From the NCBI GenBank assembly GCA_019155205.2, contig JAHNZQ020000308.1, forward strand, positions 2,351,643 to 2,382,642: 31,000 nt of DNA. The letters run 5' to 3'. Each line of letters opens with the position of its first letter. The stretch's first letter is position 1. This document shows positions 1-10,255 of the stretch, one piece after another. The notes under the pieces are model-generated. The model saw only the letters and a list, made by a program, of their open reading frames with translations, did not search any database and was not told where the DNA came from. The translations under genes were made by a program, and so were the position numbers. Source of the DNA: Gracilaria vermiculophylla. Its lineage: Eukaryota; Rhodophyta; Florideophyceae; Gracilariales; Gracilariaceae.

Positions 1-242
1 TGCGTTGCGGGTGCAAGTGACAGTGGGACAGGCTGCACTCCCGGTGGAGCACGGTAACCGTAGTTTCCTTGAGGGGAGTGGATGTCGCGATACGCGGTTC
101 AATAACTTCCGCTCTCCGTTGGTGTGTCCTTCAGGTCCTGGAAGTTTTTCTATCGTTCCTGCAGGATGGCGGCTCTCATTGCCGGAGTGAGAGTCGTACA
201 AGGTACGGGCTCTCGTGACAAGCAAATCCTGCAAGGCGGTGG

Positions 243-1217
243 TTAGCCTCGAGGGTTCGCAAATCGGACGCTTCTGTAAGATCCTGCCGAGGCGTACGAA
301 GTGGGAGACGAGGGCGTCCTCGTCCTAAACGTTGCTCTCTGAGAGGAGGCGTGTGTGAGGGAAAGGGCCTCTTGCTCTCCTACGAGCGTGAGCTCGTCGA
401 CCTCCTCCGAGGTGCTGCAGTCCAACGTCAGGGCGGATGCCCGACGGGTCCTTGAGGCCGCCTGTTTGTCCGAAAATGGAGCATGATTGCAGCGAGCGGC
501 ATGGTGGGTATCCCCGTAGGATACCGCGAAACGCGCTAACTCCGAATAGGTGGTCTTTGGGTGCGTTGTCAGGTGAATACGCACCCTCGCACGTATCGAG
601 GGAAGGAGTCCCTCGACAAATAACGACTTCAAATGCCGTTCGGAGCACACATTCCCACACCGTAGGGCCTTCGTGCACAGCTTCTGTGAGAACTCCGTTT
701 CGGTCATTCCGGTGTTCTGCCTATATGAGGTGACTTCATCATCGGCAGAATCTATCGTCTCGTCCGTGTCGTACCTTTTAAGGAGGAAATTGACTACCTC
801 CAGGTACTTCGTCAAGATCTCCGTTCCAGGATCATCCACAATGGTGCTCTCTTCCATGAGGCGCGGCTGCACCAGCGAGTGCGCTTGGCCTGTGAGGTAG
901 AACTGAAAGCACCATACGGCGGCACCTTCATGGACACCATTTGTGTTACACGCCTAACAGAAGCGCGTAAGAAAATTCAACACCGAGATGGGGTCTTCGC
1001 CTGAGAAGGAGTGCTTCTTCATTTGAATATCCATGCGGCGCTGGATCTTCGTGAGTCGTTTAGTGACCGACTCGTCGTAGAGAGTGGAGCGATCATTCAA
1101 CCTGTAGGTGTCATATTCCACCACTTTGGCGAAGAGGTCGTTAAGCGGGACGACCTTCCTGACCCTTCTGGTCTTCTCCTTGGGAGGTATACTCTCCTCC
1201 GAGCTGGGGCTGTACAC
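243..1217 (-). pseudogene. gag: Gag capsid region, copy A
   Basis: The frame runs from about 1217 to 243 with one in-frame TAG at 954-956; the sequence on both sides of the stop stays in the same frame and aligns with copy C (17477-18832). Recognisable shared stretches are NDLFAKVVEYDTYRLN, the KKHSFSGEDPISVLNFL segment and the EGLLPSIRARV segment, which together resemble the helical capsid core of Ty3-type Gag (retrotransposon gag family). That region packages the element RNA in cytoplasmic particles. I see no CCHC zinc knuckle after it, which is common for Ty3 lineages with a degenerate nucleocapsid. The remaining 1-242 carries only the gag/pol junction with no usable frame. Confidence 0.72.
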
Positions 1218-1534
1218 GGATTCGGAGTCTGAACTTTTCTCCGAATCGGTATCTGGATTTCTTCTTTTCTCCCTCCGTTTCTTTCGTCTTATTTATTTAA
1301 GGTGGTCTGGGTTGCTGACGATACCCCCGTTACCGCGATCCACGCGAGGAGCATCCTGTCCTTCTCTCCTTAGGTGAATTTTTTCGTGACCGGTATCCTG
1401 TCCTCTTCTGCGAGGCGTCAGGTCCAGACGGTGCCTAGCAAGATTCCTGAGGTAGTCCCGTTTCCCTACGGCAGTATCCATTCCTCCTCTAGCGTAGGGG
1501 TGACAGTATCCTGTCGTTCTCTGCCCGGGGTCAC

Positions 1535-2146
1535 CTAAGGTGATGATAAAGAGAACCTCTCCTGTACGGAAGAATAAATTTGAAACGCCGCTGCGGGGAG
1601 TAGCTGCGAGGATTGTGAGCGAACCTCCGTACGGATAACATCTGAGATCACCTCAAGGAAGGGGTCGGAATCCAGCAAAGCATCCACAGCACGGTGAGCG
1701 CTCTCCATTGCGATTTCCTCTACAAGGACGTGGCGGCGCGCTACAAAGTGGGCTTCAACACCTGCAGGTATTCTTTCGACTAGCTCTTGTGTGTGCCAAT
1801 CCGTAAGGCTCGGGGCCAGCGACGCCAGGAAGGAGATAGCTTCCGGGTGTTCCCGTCCCTGCAGCTCCTGATGTGGCGGCTGCGATTCCGTGTGCGGTTT
1901 TTCAACCTCCACATCGGCGTTCTCCAGAGACATCGCGGGGGATTCCACTTGCCTCCGATCATGCATTCTCCTGAAGCGATTCCTGAAACGCTGCACAGAG
2001 GAGCCAGGGTTCCGAAGGAGACTTTCAGGGTTCTCCATGGTGGCGGCCATCTCCTGGGGAGCGCTGCGCGTGCTGCGCCCACCAACAGAGCTGGTTGCTT
2101 GAGGATCCTGTAGATGGGTCTCCATTGGGGGTTCTGAGGGGTCCAT
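1535..2146 (-). CDS. ORF1 / Gag N-terminal protein, copy A
   Basis: This 203-residue frame starts at an ATG about 155 bp inside the LTR and begins MDPSEPPMETHLQDPQ. It is acidic, rich in Ser, Glu and Arg, and has no recognisable fold. A homologous frame with the same start is in copy C (16767-17447, about 227 residues), so it is a conserved first product of family G rather than a chance frame. It precedes the capsid frame, and the junction between them at about 1220-1535 contains a frame change. It is most likely the N-terminal part of Gag or a separate leader protein. No zinc knuckle is visible. The stop falls inside a TCACCTAAGGTGA palindrome at 1531-1543, where copy C reads through. Confidence 0.6.
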   Translation of the reverse strand: MDPSEPPMETHLQDPQATSSVGGRSTRSAPQEMAATMENPESLLRNPGSSVQRFRNRFRRMHDRRQVESPAMSLENADVEVEKPHTESQPPHQELQGREHPEAISFLASLAPSLTDWHTQELVERIPAGVEAHFVARRHVLVEEIAMESAHRAVDALLDSDPFLEVISDVIRTEVRSQSSQLLPAAAFQIYSSVQERFSLSSP

Positions 2147-2280
2147 AGAGCAGTAGGTCGTGGGCGACTTTCTTCCACTTCCGAATAACCTTAAAAAAGA
2201 ATTGCACTCTTAGGGTTGGTCGTTGCAAACTAGAAACACGGCTCTGCTGCGAATTTTGCGAATCCTTTAGGAACTGTGAC

Positions 2281-2299
2281 CTTCTAAGTCGGGAGACCA
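2281..2299 (-). promoter_or_regulatory. Candidate primer binding site, copy A
   Basis: On the minus strand the LTR is followed by a two-base spacer and then TGGTCTCCCGACTTAGAAG, which begins with the TGG expected opposite a tRNA CCA end. Copy C has the related TGGTCTTTCGACATAGAAG at the same spot (16611-16629). I could not assign the tRNA. Some Ty3 elements self-prime, so this is a positional call. Confidence 0.45.
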
Positions 2300-2301
2300 G
2301 T

Positions 2302-2856
2302 TGTGGTACTGTCAGCTCTCCTCTCGAGGTAGTAAAGCACAACGTCCGTTAGGAGTTTTTGTTGATTCCAAAGATGCGTGTTCCTAAAGGTGGTCTCCGG
2401 TATCCGCTGTCGTGAGCCGGGGGAATTCTAAAAAGGGGATCCGCAAACACCAAGCGGAGGGGGAGGTTCACTGTGCGGACAATGCTACTACAGGCGGTGC
2501 TATGACGCGATCTGCGGATCGGCGGCTTATAAACCTGAGTTGGTCGACGAGAGACTCCAACCGGAAAAGTTGATGAAGACTCGAGGGTGCTTCTCTTTAC
2601 TTCCTCAGAGGTGGAGCTCAACCGGCAGATTAAGTATCAAGCTGGGAGCCCGCCTCGGCAGGTCTTGCTACAGTACTAATTACCTGCATAAATGAACTCT
2701 AATAAATAATAATTATACCGTCCCTCAAGGATACTGTAGCACACGCGGGCGGAATTATGCACCACGTGGCTGACCTAATAAAATACGAGCCCTCCTTAGG
2801 AATATTATACTATAAGGCCACACTACCATTTTTCCCTTAGGAGCCACTGTACTACA
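2302..2856 (-). repeat. 5' LTR of copy A
   Basis: This is a 555-bp LTR beginning TGTAGTACAGTGG and ending ACCACA on the minus strand, so it has the usual TG...CA ends. The same unit occurs at 5454-6006, 16057-16608, 24596-24742 (partial), 28364-28917 and 28939-29491. The boundary at 2856 is sharp because the transposase frame starts directly next to it. Confidence 0.9.
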
Positions 2857-4308
2857 TGCTGCGCCAAAATGCCTGTCCTGCAAGCCATTTTACAGCAACG
2901 AGCTCTGCAAATTCGAGAAACACTTTTGTCTAACAGTATGCCATCGACAGAGAAGCAGCAACTGCTTCAATTCTGTGCATCAAACGGATGTGTTTCCAAG
3001 TTTGTCAAACGACATGCACTGCTCTCATTATCTTTATGTGGCGAAGCCGGCAGCGCTTCCGCGCAGAGCATTTCGGCGGACATGAGCACTCTACGAGAAC
3101 GTCTGAAAGAGTATGACATGGACTGCATATTCAATGTTGACGGAACAGGTCTTTTCTATAGGCTCCTACCTCGTCGAGCATATCTCGGTCCTAGATAATG
3201 CCGTAAGTCGGTTCATGGTACAAAGGCAATGAAAGCATAAGATCGCATCACGGCATACGTGTGCACCAATGCTGACGGTTTCGCCAAACTTCCGATGGCT
3301 GTTATTGGCACGGCCAAGAATCCAAGATGCTTTCGCCTCGGGGTCCCATCTGTACCGTATATACAGCAGAAAAACGCATGGCCGGACACTATTACGTTTC
3401 ACAAAGGGTTTCTGGATATATTTCTACCGTTTGTGCGAAGGTTTACATCCCGGAAATGCGTGCTTCTAATGGACAACTGCGTCCCACATGGAGCGAATAT
3501 CAAGGATATTAGACAACGAGTAGAATTGCTGACATTGGGTCCCAACTGTACTTTAACACACCAGCCAATGGATTTAGGAATTATTGCATCATGGAAGAAG
3601 ATTTATCGGTCACTTCTTCTTCGTGAGATTGTCTCAGGAATTGAGACGAAACAATCACGTCGTGAGTCTGCAACTGCAAAGTGGGTAATGCGAGGGCTTG
3701 CAGACGGATATGATCCGCATATGTTAGACGTTTGTCGAATTGCTTCTAAGAGCCGGGATCATGTTTCGTCTATGACAATTTCCAGGTGCTGGAGAAAATC
3801 TCTTGTTCTCACTGCCCATTATGCCACAGAACGTAACGCAGTAGAAGACAAAATGTCGCAAAGCACGAAACAAGCATCTAGTGTTCAAGGGATGGTGGAG
3901 GCTTTGAAGAAGCTTTCCATTTTATCTGACAAGAGAGATCCCATTAGGGAGCAATTGGCCGAGGAAATGGGCGTGGAAGATGTCGAGAGATGGCTAGTAA
4001 TTGAAGAAGATGTCGCCGTAAAGGAGGCATTGGTTGAGAATGCTATATTGATGGCAGCGGAAGATGTTAACGGTGACGGAGACGGTGTTGTTTAGTGTGA
4101 TAGCGATGAGGACGATGGAGTTGTGGCGGCTCTTTTAGCGAAGAGTGATATTCGCTTTCTTTTCAAGGCTATCGAAGAAGTAGCAGTTAATTCTGCAGTC
4201 GATGACGCTATTCTCTACCTACGCAGAGCGAAATCCGATCTTCTGAACGCTGAGCGAAGGGAGAGAGGGATGGAATGGCGGCAAACGCTGATACCAGAGG
4301 TCGTATGA
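2857..4308 (+). pseudogene. Tigger/pogo-type DDE transposase relic
   Basis: One reading frame spans the interval and is interrupted by in-frame stops at 3196-3198, 3238-3240 and 4093-4095. The N-terminal part resembles the CENP-B/Tc5 helix-turn-helix (about residues 35-70, FCASNGCVSKFVKRHALL). The catalytic DDE_1 domain follows, with NVDGTGLFYR (first Asp), LLMDNCVPHG (second Asp) and THQPMDLGII (third acidic residue), so all three acidic positions remain while the usual NADET has become NVDGT. A long acidic helical tail follows. Such enzymes cut and paste Tc1/mariner-superfamily transposons in the nucleus. The frame is open right up to the LTR of copy A, so the missing N terminus should lie beyond the far end of A. 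Confidence 0.85.
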
Positions 4309-5286
4309 ACCTCTTCTGTGCTTGTGCACTCAGTTCTGCCTACTTCACAATAGTGCCACTTATTTTCCATTGTCACAGAGTAGCACTATTGCGTGTAGTC
4401 CCCTGTATCAGAAACGATGATTGATGCGTCGTAAAACAGTTGCTTCAAAGATTTGCGGACAAGTCATCCGATTTCTTTGTTGAAGATTTTGATTTGAAGC
4501 AATCGGGATTTGGATTCCAAGTGCGGATTCGTTTCATTCTTTTCAGATTATACCTCATATGCAACCGCATGCACTCCGCGAGGAAAGATTGTTACAGTAG
4601 GACCCCTCAGATTGCAATCTACTCGGACTCTGACAACCCGGAATTGCTATCCAATCGATTGCATTCCATCCCTGACGTTTTCCCGAACACCAACCGTACT
4701 GTTGACTTTTTAAAAAAGTGTGGTCCTTGTTGCCATGAGCTGAGACGTTCCATGAAATGAATAAGAGTAGGTAGAAGGTAGGTTAAATTAAACTTTACTT
4801 GCGTTGCCTGATGCCCTTGGTAATCGAGAACACCACGCTTTCATATGGATTTTAGATTCTCCTTGTTGGAGAAATCTGAAACACAGTTGTAAGTTTTTGA
4901 GCACAGCAAGCTCAGCTGGACAGTGCCCGGAAAGTTCTAGGGAGGTCAATAAACTATCTTTCGATGCCCCACGAATTAAACAAAGTGTAACATGCAGAAC
5001 ATTTTTTACATTTCGCGAACCAACACATGTTTTTAAGTCATAACTGAACTAACAAGCGCAAATATATGCTGACAATTAGAAGGTACCTGATTTCTAGCTT
5101 GCCAAATGGGCACATACAGAACGAGAAACCCTGTATATAGTATCCGGATTAAAGGCAAGTTATGTGCTACGAAGAAGAAGGCAGAGCTTTGGCGCCCATT
5201 TTTTTATGTTTTGCTACGAATTGCTAACGTGAGATGAAAAAATGATTAATGTTCCAGAGCGTACACCGTAAGCAGCGCTGCATATC
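4309..5286. other. Non-coding stretch after the transposase relic
   Basis: No convincing gene is seen. Two overlapping frames of 67-106 codons at 4440-4760 have no recognisable motif. The stretch probably contains the 3' end of the Tigger-type element. A candidate terminus is gagaaaccctgta at 5122-5134, followed by further TA steps, but the partner inverted repeat is not in the window. The base composition is more AT-rich than the flanking Gypsy DNA. Confidence 0.4.
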
Positions 5287-5453
5287 ATGACAACAAATCA
5301 AGATGCTCTCAGCAGCGGTAGGGTGCACCAGACCATTTTGTCAAGCATTGAAGTATCAAGGCATAAGGGTGTCTCTGCACAAGACTTCACGTCACTTTTA
5401 AAGGAAGAAGAGCTATACGAGAAGCAGATAGAGGAGAAAACCCGTCACCCCAG
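5287..5453 (+). CDS. Short unrecognised frame truncated by copy B LTR
   Basis: An ATG at 5287 opens a frame of 55 codons that runs into the 3' LTR of copy B at 5454, so the natural end is lost. The peptide begins MTTNQDALSSGRVHQTIL and is charged and helical near its end (EEELYEKQIEEKTR). The pattern SRHKGVSAQDFTSLL is faintly like a winged-helix segment, as in the B-block region of TFIIIC subunits, but this is too short to assign. It could be a host first exon interrupted by the retroelement or a chance frame. Confidence 0.25.
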
Positions 5454-6006
5454 TGTGGTACCGTCAGTTCTACTTTCGAGATAGTAGCGCACAACTTCCA
5501 TTTAGAGTTTTTGTTGACTCCAAACGCACGAGTTCCTATTAGTGGTCTCCAGTACTCGTTGTCACGAGCCGGGGGAGTTCTAAAAGAGGTTCTCCAAAAC
5601 TCAAGCGGAAAATGAAGTTGACTGGGCGGAAACTGCTCCTACAGGCGTTGCTACGAGGTGAACTAGGAATCAGCGCCTTAGAAACCTAAAGATGTTCGAC
5701 GAGAGTCTCAAACTAAAAAAATTGACGTAGACGCAAGGGTGCTTGTTTTACTTCCCCACGGGTGGAGCTTAACCCGCAGAATAAGTATTACGCCGGAAAA
5801 ACGCCTCGGCAGGCCTCAATACTGTAGTAATTACATGCACAAATTAACAAAGCTAAATTTAAATTCCACCAATCCTCAGGGTTACTGTAGCTCACGTGGG
5901 CCAAATTATGCACCACTTGGCTCAGTTAATGAAATATGATCCCTAATTAGGAATATCCTGTCGTAAAGCCACAACACCATATCACCTTAAGATCCACTGT
6001 TCTACA
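5454..6006 (-). repeat. 3' LTR of copy B
   Basis: This 553-bp LTR has TG...CA ends in the minus orientation and aligns along its length with the LTRs of copies A, C and D. It is more diverged than those of A and D, suggesting an older insertion. Confidence 0.9.
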
Positions 6007-6020
6007 TAACCCCTTTTTTT
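6007..6020 (-). promoter_or_regulatory. Polypurine tract, copy B
   Basis: On the minus strand AAAAAAAGGGGTTA lies directly before the 3' LTR, the position of the plus-strand DNA primer. Equivalent tracts lie at 24583-24595 (copy C) and 29492-29504 (copy D). Confidence 0.75.
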
Positions 6021-6192
6021 AATTGCGCCTCGTCTTCGAAGTCTTTTTTTCCATAGCTCGTTCCGTGAGGGGCTTCTATCGGTGCTGATATCAGAGTGGC
6101 CTTCCGCGATGTGACAAATCCTCTCTTACAGGCGTTTCTCCGTACTTCCTAATTCCCTCACAGCGTACCAGCCGCGGGCTCGTGCATCTCCG

Positions 6193-8493
6193 TTGAGGGC
6201 GTTGAGGGTACCCAGCTCCTCTCGAGTTATCCTCATCACTCCTCCTTGGCGCAAAGTTCTTGTGCTGGAGCGCCCGGCATTCCGATTACCTCGAGGATCC
6301 CGTTTTGGAAACTCCCGTGCTGTCGCGTTTTCTTGTCCATCCTCACTGGAGGCAACACACTCATATTTTCCGCTTCTGCCCTGCCGTCGGCCTCCGTCTG
6401 CTATGAATTCGCTCCTTGCTAAGGTGCTCCATGCCTCGCCTGCGCCCCGTAGTCCGTCCTCTCCGGGCATTCCACGATAGCGTCTCGACGCGAATCCCTC
6501 TCCGGGCGGGTGTATAACCACAGGCCGCTCCGCGAGTGGCGTCAGGTCATTTTCCTTAGGTGCCACGACACATTCGGTTGCAATTCTTCCAGGTACGTAC
6601 ACCTTCGGAATGACTTCTCCAGCCCAGGCGCCTACGTCTCAGTCCGATCCTGAGGTTTATCACACCTCTACCAGTGCCCCATTTTGCTCAGAAGAACACT
6701 ACGACCATCGTGCCACGCGGGTCTTTATGCCTTTCCACGACAGACGCGTTAGTCTCCTGTGCTATGTGGAGGACTACATCTACCATTTTAGACCGTAACC
6801 TCAGGTGATGAGATTCGGCATCGTGCCGGAGGCTGCTTAGAACGACCAGAAACGGAACCGGGTGGAAGCCCTTTGCGTTCACTAGCTCTACACTCAGGTG
6901 CACGGTGACGACAATCCAACCACGCTGGGGCACTGCGATACTCCTTACTTCAGGTGTGCTGAAGACTGGGAGACCCAGGATCGACTCCAACTACTCTTCC
7001 ACAAGGAAAGTTTGCACCAGCGAACGGGCTGGCTCAGAAGCATTGCTGATGGATGCTCTGCCATTGCGGTGCTGCCCTTCGATCCTCCTCACGCTGGCCT
7101 CCATTGGCTCAACCGCAACCGATGGGGGATGCACCTTGTGGATGAGACCCGAGTGCGGAACGCCATTGGATACTTCTAGGGTTGGCACAACATGGAGTTT
7201 GATGACATGCCTTCCAGACAATGTCCGAAGTATTACCTCCAGGCGAACGACTCCTGGAGAGAAGATTGGGTATCCCTGCACATTAGTGGGGCAACGCTCA
7301 CTACCTTCGCGTATCACACCTCGAAAGCTCTGCATCCTCATGACTCCTTACGGAGGTTCGTCACGTTAATTGCCACGACGGAGTTCGCGGTCGGCACCCC
7401 AATGACTTATCTCCAAGCAGCGTAAGAACGCGTCCCTTCCTACACTCGGAGCCACGACTGTGGTCTCTACTGGGATTTTTTGTATCAACCAACCACCAGA
7501 CGTTTGCTACCCTTCTTGACGTCGAATATCCGGGTCTTTTGCTCCTTCAAAATTCAGAACCTGGTCAAGGGCACCGCGTGGAGCGGATCCGAGGCGGAGA
7601 CGCTGCTGAATTACATCCTGCAGGTGGCGTGGAACGATTCTCCGGGCTTCCTTTGGTATGACTATGGCGAAGATACGTTTCACCCCATTGTGAGGAGCTC
7701 CAATGGAGACGATGACCAGCGAGCCTACCCTGCCTTTCCCCGTCTCGCACTTTCTCGGATCCTTCAGGTTCCACGGCTCCGTGTTTCGGACTATGATCCC
7801 GTGTGGGAGAGTCTGGCAACTCACATACCTCTTCCACTACCGGCTCCATCGCAGGATGTGGCTGCTCCTTCTGAGGTCGGGACGCAGCCTCCAGCCTCGG
7901 TGCCGGGTCCTCTCGCAGTGGTTGTTGCCGTGTCTCCTATGGAGGAGGACGAGATTACTCCTGTCCCGGCTGCGTCGGCTTCGGTGGTGCAACCACGACT
8001 TTGGATAGTCCCTGCGCCGGTTGTTCATCCTCGCCTGAGAAGCGCTCCGGTTCCCGTACCGCCGTCACCTCCGGTGTCTCCTACTCCATCCTTGTCCCTG
8101 CCGATCTCCGTGGCAGTGCCTGCAGAATACCCTCGGGAGCCTCCTGTCTCAGTCGGTCCGTCATCTGCGACTTCTATCGTGTCGGTTGTTGTTCCGTGGA
8201 CGGGGATTGCCGCTTCTGGCGCACCTTCGGGCGGGTTGTCCTCTGAGGCTCTGAGTTCTACCTTCCAGAAGTTGGTGCAGGCGTGCCTGGTGACGAGCCG
8301 TCTTGCACCGGCTTCTTCTGTAGAGGCTCTACACGAGGCTCCCACCTGGGTCCTAGAACTCCTTGGGGCCCGGGCGGGCCGAGCCTCAATGGAGGCCATC
8401 AAGGAGATCCTGGCGAAGCTTTTCTAGAGCTAGGCGCTCCCGGAGAACGGTTGCCTGGAAGCGGAGTATGCGAAACAGTTCGGTGACCTGTAA
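6193..8493 (+). pseudogene. Antisense gene (aORF) of family G, copy B
   Basis: One reading frame, opposite to gag-pol, can be followed for about 765 codons with in-frame stops at 6478, 6796, 6838, 6883, 7177, 7423, 8425 and 8431 and the shared terminal stop at 8491-8493. An AATAAA signal overlaps that stop (8493-8498). The N-terminal part contains PEVYHTSTSAPF (about 6652) as in copy D. The middle, about 6890-7840, is globular-looking and rich in Trp, His and Asp (for example HCDTPYFRCAEDW, VAWNDSPGFLWYDYGEDTF). The C-terminal third has Pro/Val/Ser repeats (QPRL..VPAP) and ends in an Ala-rich helical segment. I recognise no family. Protein-level conservation in copies C and D argues that it was once translated; function is unknown. 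Confidence 0.68.
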
Positions 8494-8612
8494 ATAAAAG
8501 AAACCCCAGCGATGAGATTTAGTCCCCGCTAGCAGCGGAATAAAAGATCCGTGAGTTGGAGCAGAAGCTCCGTGAATGGTAGTTGGAATACAAATAGGCC
8601 ATGTCCGCGCGC

Positions 8613-9270
8613 TCAGCGACACAAAAAGCCGTCATGAGAGTATGCAAAAAGAGGGCAACGGCGTCCTGGAGGCGAAAAAGAGAACTCCAGGTGCGGGATA
8701 GATAGCAGAGACGAAAACAATCTCCGGTTTGGGAACCCTTTTCTCTTTTCTAAACGGAGACGCCTATGCGGATATGCTTTTCCGCTCCAGATTGGCGTCA
8801 TATCTTCTAATGAAGCTCTCCGGGATGTGTTCTGGGGGTTCTTCCGTGTCGTCCTTTGAGGTGTAGCCGTACCAGCGGATGCGATACAGTATCCCTGCAG
8901 GGGAGTGTCGGTGAAAGACGATATGGTCTACCACGTAGAGGATATCACCTTGAGGGGTCATGATGGCGTCTGGAGCTTCCATCAGTGGTTCACCGAAAGG
9001 TGTGATGAGGTTTCCAGCATCCGTTTGCGTCATCGCTCGTGAGGCGGTCGAAGGAGGAAGTTCCGCGTATGTCCTCTGAGGTGCAGTGGCGGGCATTCCT
9101 GGAGAGCTGGGCGTTAGAACTTTCGTCACCAGGTCACGGGAGATGACGTTTCGGAGCCCGTGTACCTCAATGGCGTTAGTGTCCTTGTAGGTGTCCAGGA
9201 CTTTGTAAGGCCCTGAGGTATTCGGCGCTAGTTTGCAAGTGATGTCCGGTGAATCTTTGGATTTCTTCTA
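8613..9270 (-). pseudogene. pol: Integrase C terminus: GPY/F module, chromodomain and tail, copy B
   Basis: Reading leftwards, the frame shows SGPYKVLDTYKD (GPY/F module, about 9210), a linker, then a chromodomain around 8960-8800 with GILYRIRWYGYTSKDDTEEP and IPESFIRRY. In chromoviruses this domain binds modified histone tails and steers integration. A TAG stop at 8764 and a one-base frame change separate a tail (IPHLEFSFSPPGRRC) that is also present in copy C, so the tail was part of the protein. It ends shortly before the convergent antisense gene. Confidence 0.75.
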
Positions 9271-9407
9271 AGGTTGTCGAGGAAAACTTCGTCGTCTGTC
9301 TTCAGGTGAGGGGCTTATTTCACCTTCAGATCGAAATCCTGTTTACATCTCCTTTGCGAGTCGTTGAGGCTTTGCTTTGAGAGGGAGAGTGCGTCCTCAT
9401 AGCGGCC

Positions 9408-10255
9408 TCAGATGGAGCGTTTCACATGACCCGCTGTTGGTACCTGTGCCCCACTCGCCGGGTACGCCGTGGTGCGTGCCAAAATAAGAGCACTAGGCGG
9501 GAGCCGCGAGAGCACCAGATTGAAAGGAGCGGTCCCCGTGGAGCGGTGCACCTGCAGGTTGTGGTCATACATGAGCGGGCCCGCGTATGCGTCCCAATAC
9601 TTTTGGTTGTTCTCAACAAAGCACTTAAACCTAGAGGCGGTGGTTTTCCTAAACCTCTCGGCCTGCTCGCTAGCCTGGGGGTGACCGGCAGTCGTAAACA
9701 ACTGCTTCATCCCCTGCATTCCGGAAATGGCGCTGAAAAGCTTCGCTGCCAACTGGGGTCCATTGTCCGTAAGCAGGTACAAAGTTATACCATATAGGTA
9801 AACTCAGTGCTCCAGAACGGTGTCGGCACGTAGTGCTTCAGTGGTGCTTCAGAAAGTAATGACGCGCATGAGCTTCGAGAACCGGTCGGTGCTCACGAGG
9901 ATGAATCGATAACATCGCTCCGTCTTGTGGAGAGGGCCCAAAATGTCCATCGCCACGAACTCCAAAGGTCCTGACGCTAGGAACAGAGTAAACGGCGTCC
10001 GGTATCTAGGATATTCCCCCTAGCGGCGGCACAAGAGTGGCTAGTGGCCACCTTATGGAAGCCGTCAGTAGCCATATGACTGCCAGTAGAACTCCTTCCT
10101 CATGGCCAAGTACATGCATGAGCCACTGGGGTGCCCAGCGAGGCGTGGATAGTGCAGGAGACACAGCACCCTCGCCCATAGGCTCGTCGGATCCACCTTT
10201 TGGAGAGCTTCATCCAGGGGGGCGCGGCGTACGAGTTCGCCCACTCGGTCAATTG
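9408..10255 (-). pseudogene. pol: Integrase zinc-binding and catalytic core, copy B
   Basis: The clearest frame, 9408-9782, has TDNGPQLAAKL (second catalytic Asp) and EQAERFRKT (catalytic Glu) spaced as in retroviral-type integrases. Frameshifted remains of the first catalytic Asp segment (HFGPSPQDG) and of the zinc-binding region (MRKEFYWQSYGY) lie to the right up to about 10255. Integrase inserts the element cDNA into chromosomes. The zinc-binding part is interrupted by copia-1. Confidence 0.75.

Larger units (their letters stand above)
1..2856 (-). mobile_element. Ty3/Gypsy family G, copy A (5' part)
   Basis: This is the 5' end of a minus-strand LTR retrotransposon. Reading leftwards from 2856 it shows an LTR, a candidate primer site, an ORF1/gag N-terminal frame and the gag capsid frame; pol and the 3' LTR lie beyond the left edge. 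Gene order and protein similarity match copy C on the plus strand at 16057-18832. The copy is dead, with stops and frameshifts. It has landed inside the coding frame of a Tigger-like transposase that resumes at 2857. The 5 bases after the LTR (tgctg, 2857-2861) are the expected target duplication, but the partner lies outside the window. Confidence 0.88.
5454..10255 (-). mobile_element. Ty3/Gypsy family G, copy B, segment 1 (3' part)
   Basis: This is the 3' third of a minus-strand element: 3' LTR at the left, PPT, antisense gene, chromodomain, GPY/F module and integrase. Similarity to copy C stops at about 10255, inside the integrase zinc-binding region, where Copia sequence begins. The element resumes at 14266 with the adjacent coding region, so the intervening DNA is an insertion. 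The left flank of the LTR is cccag (5449-5453). Confidence 0.88.

Noticed and set aside
4440..4760. Frame of 106 codons after the transposase
   Set aside because: It has no motif, there are overlapping alternative frames of similar quality, and the region looks like a transposon tail.
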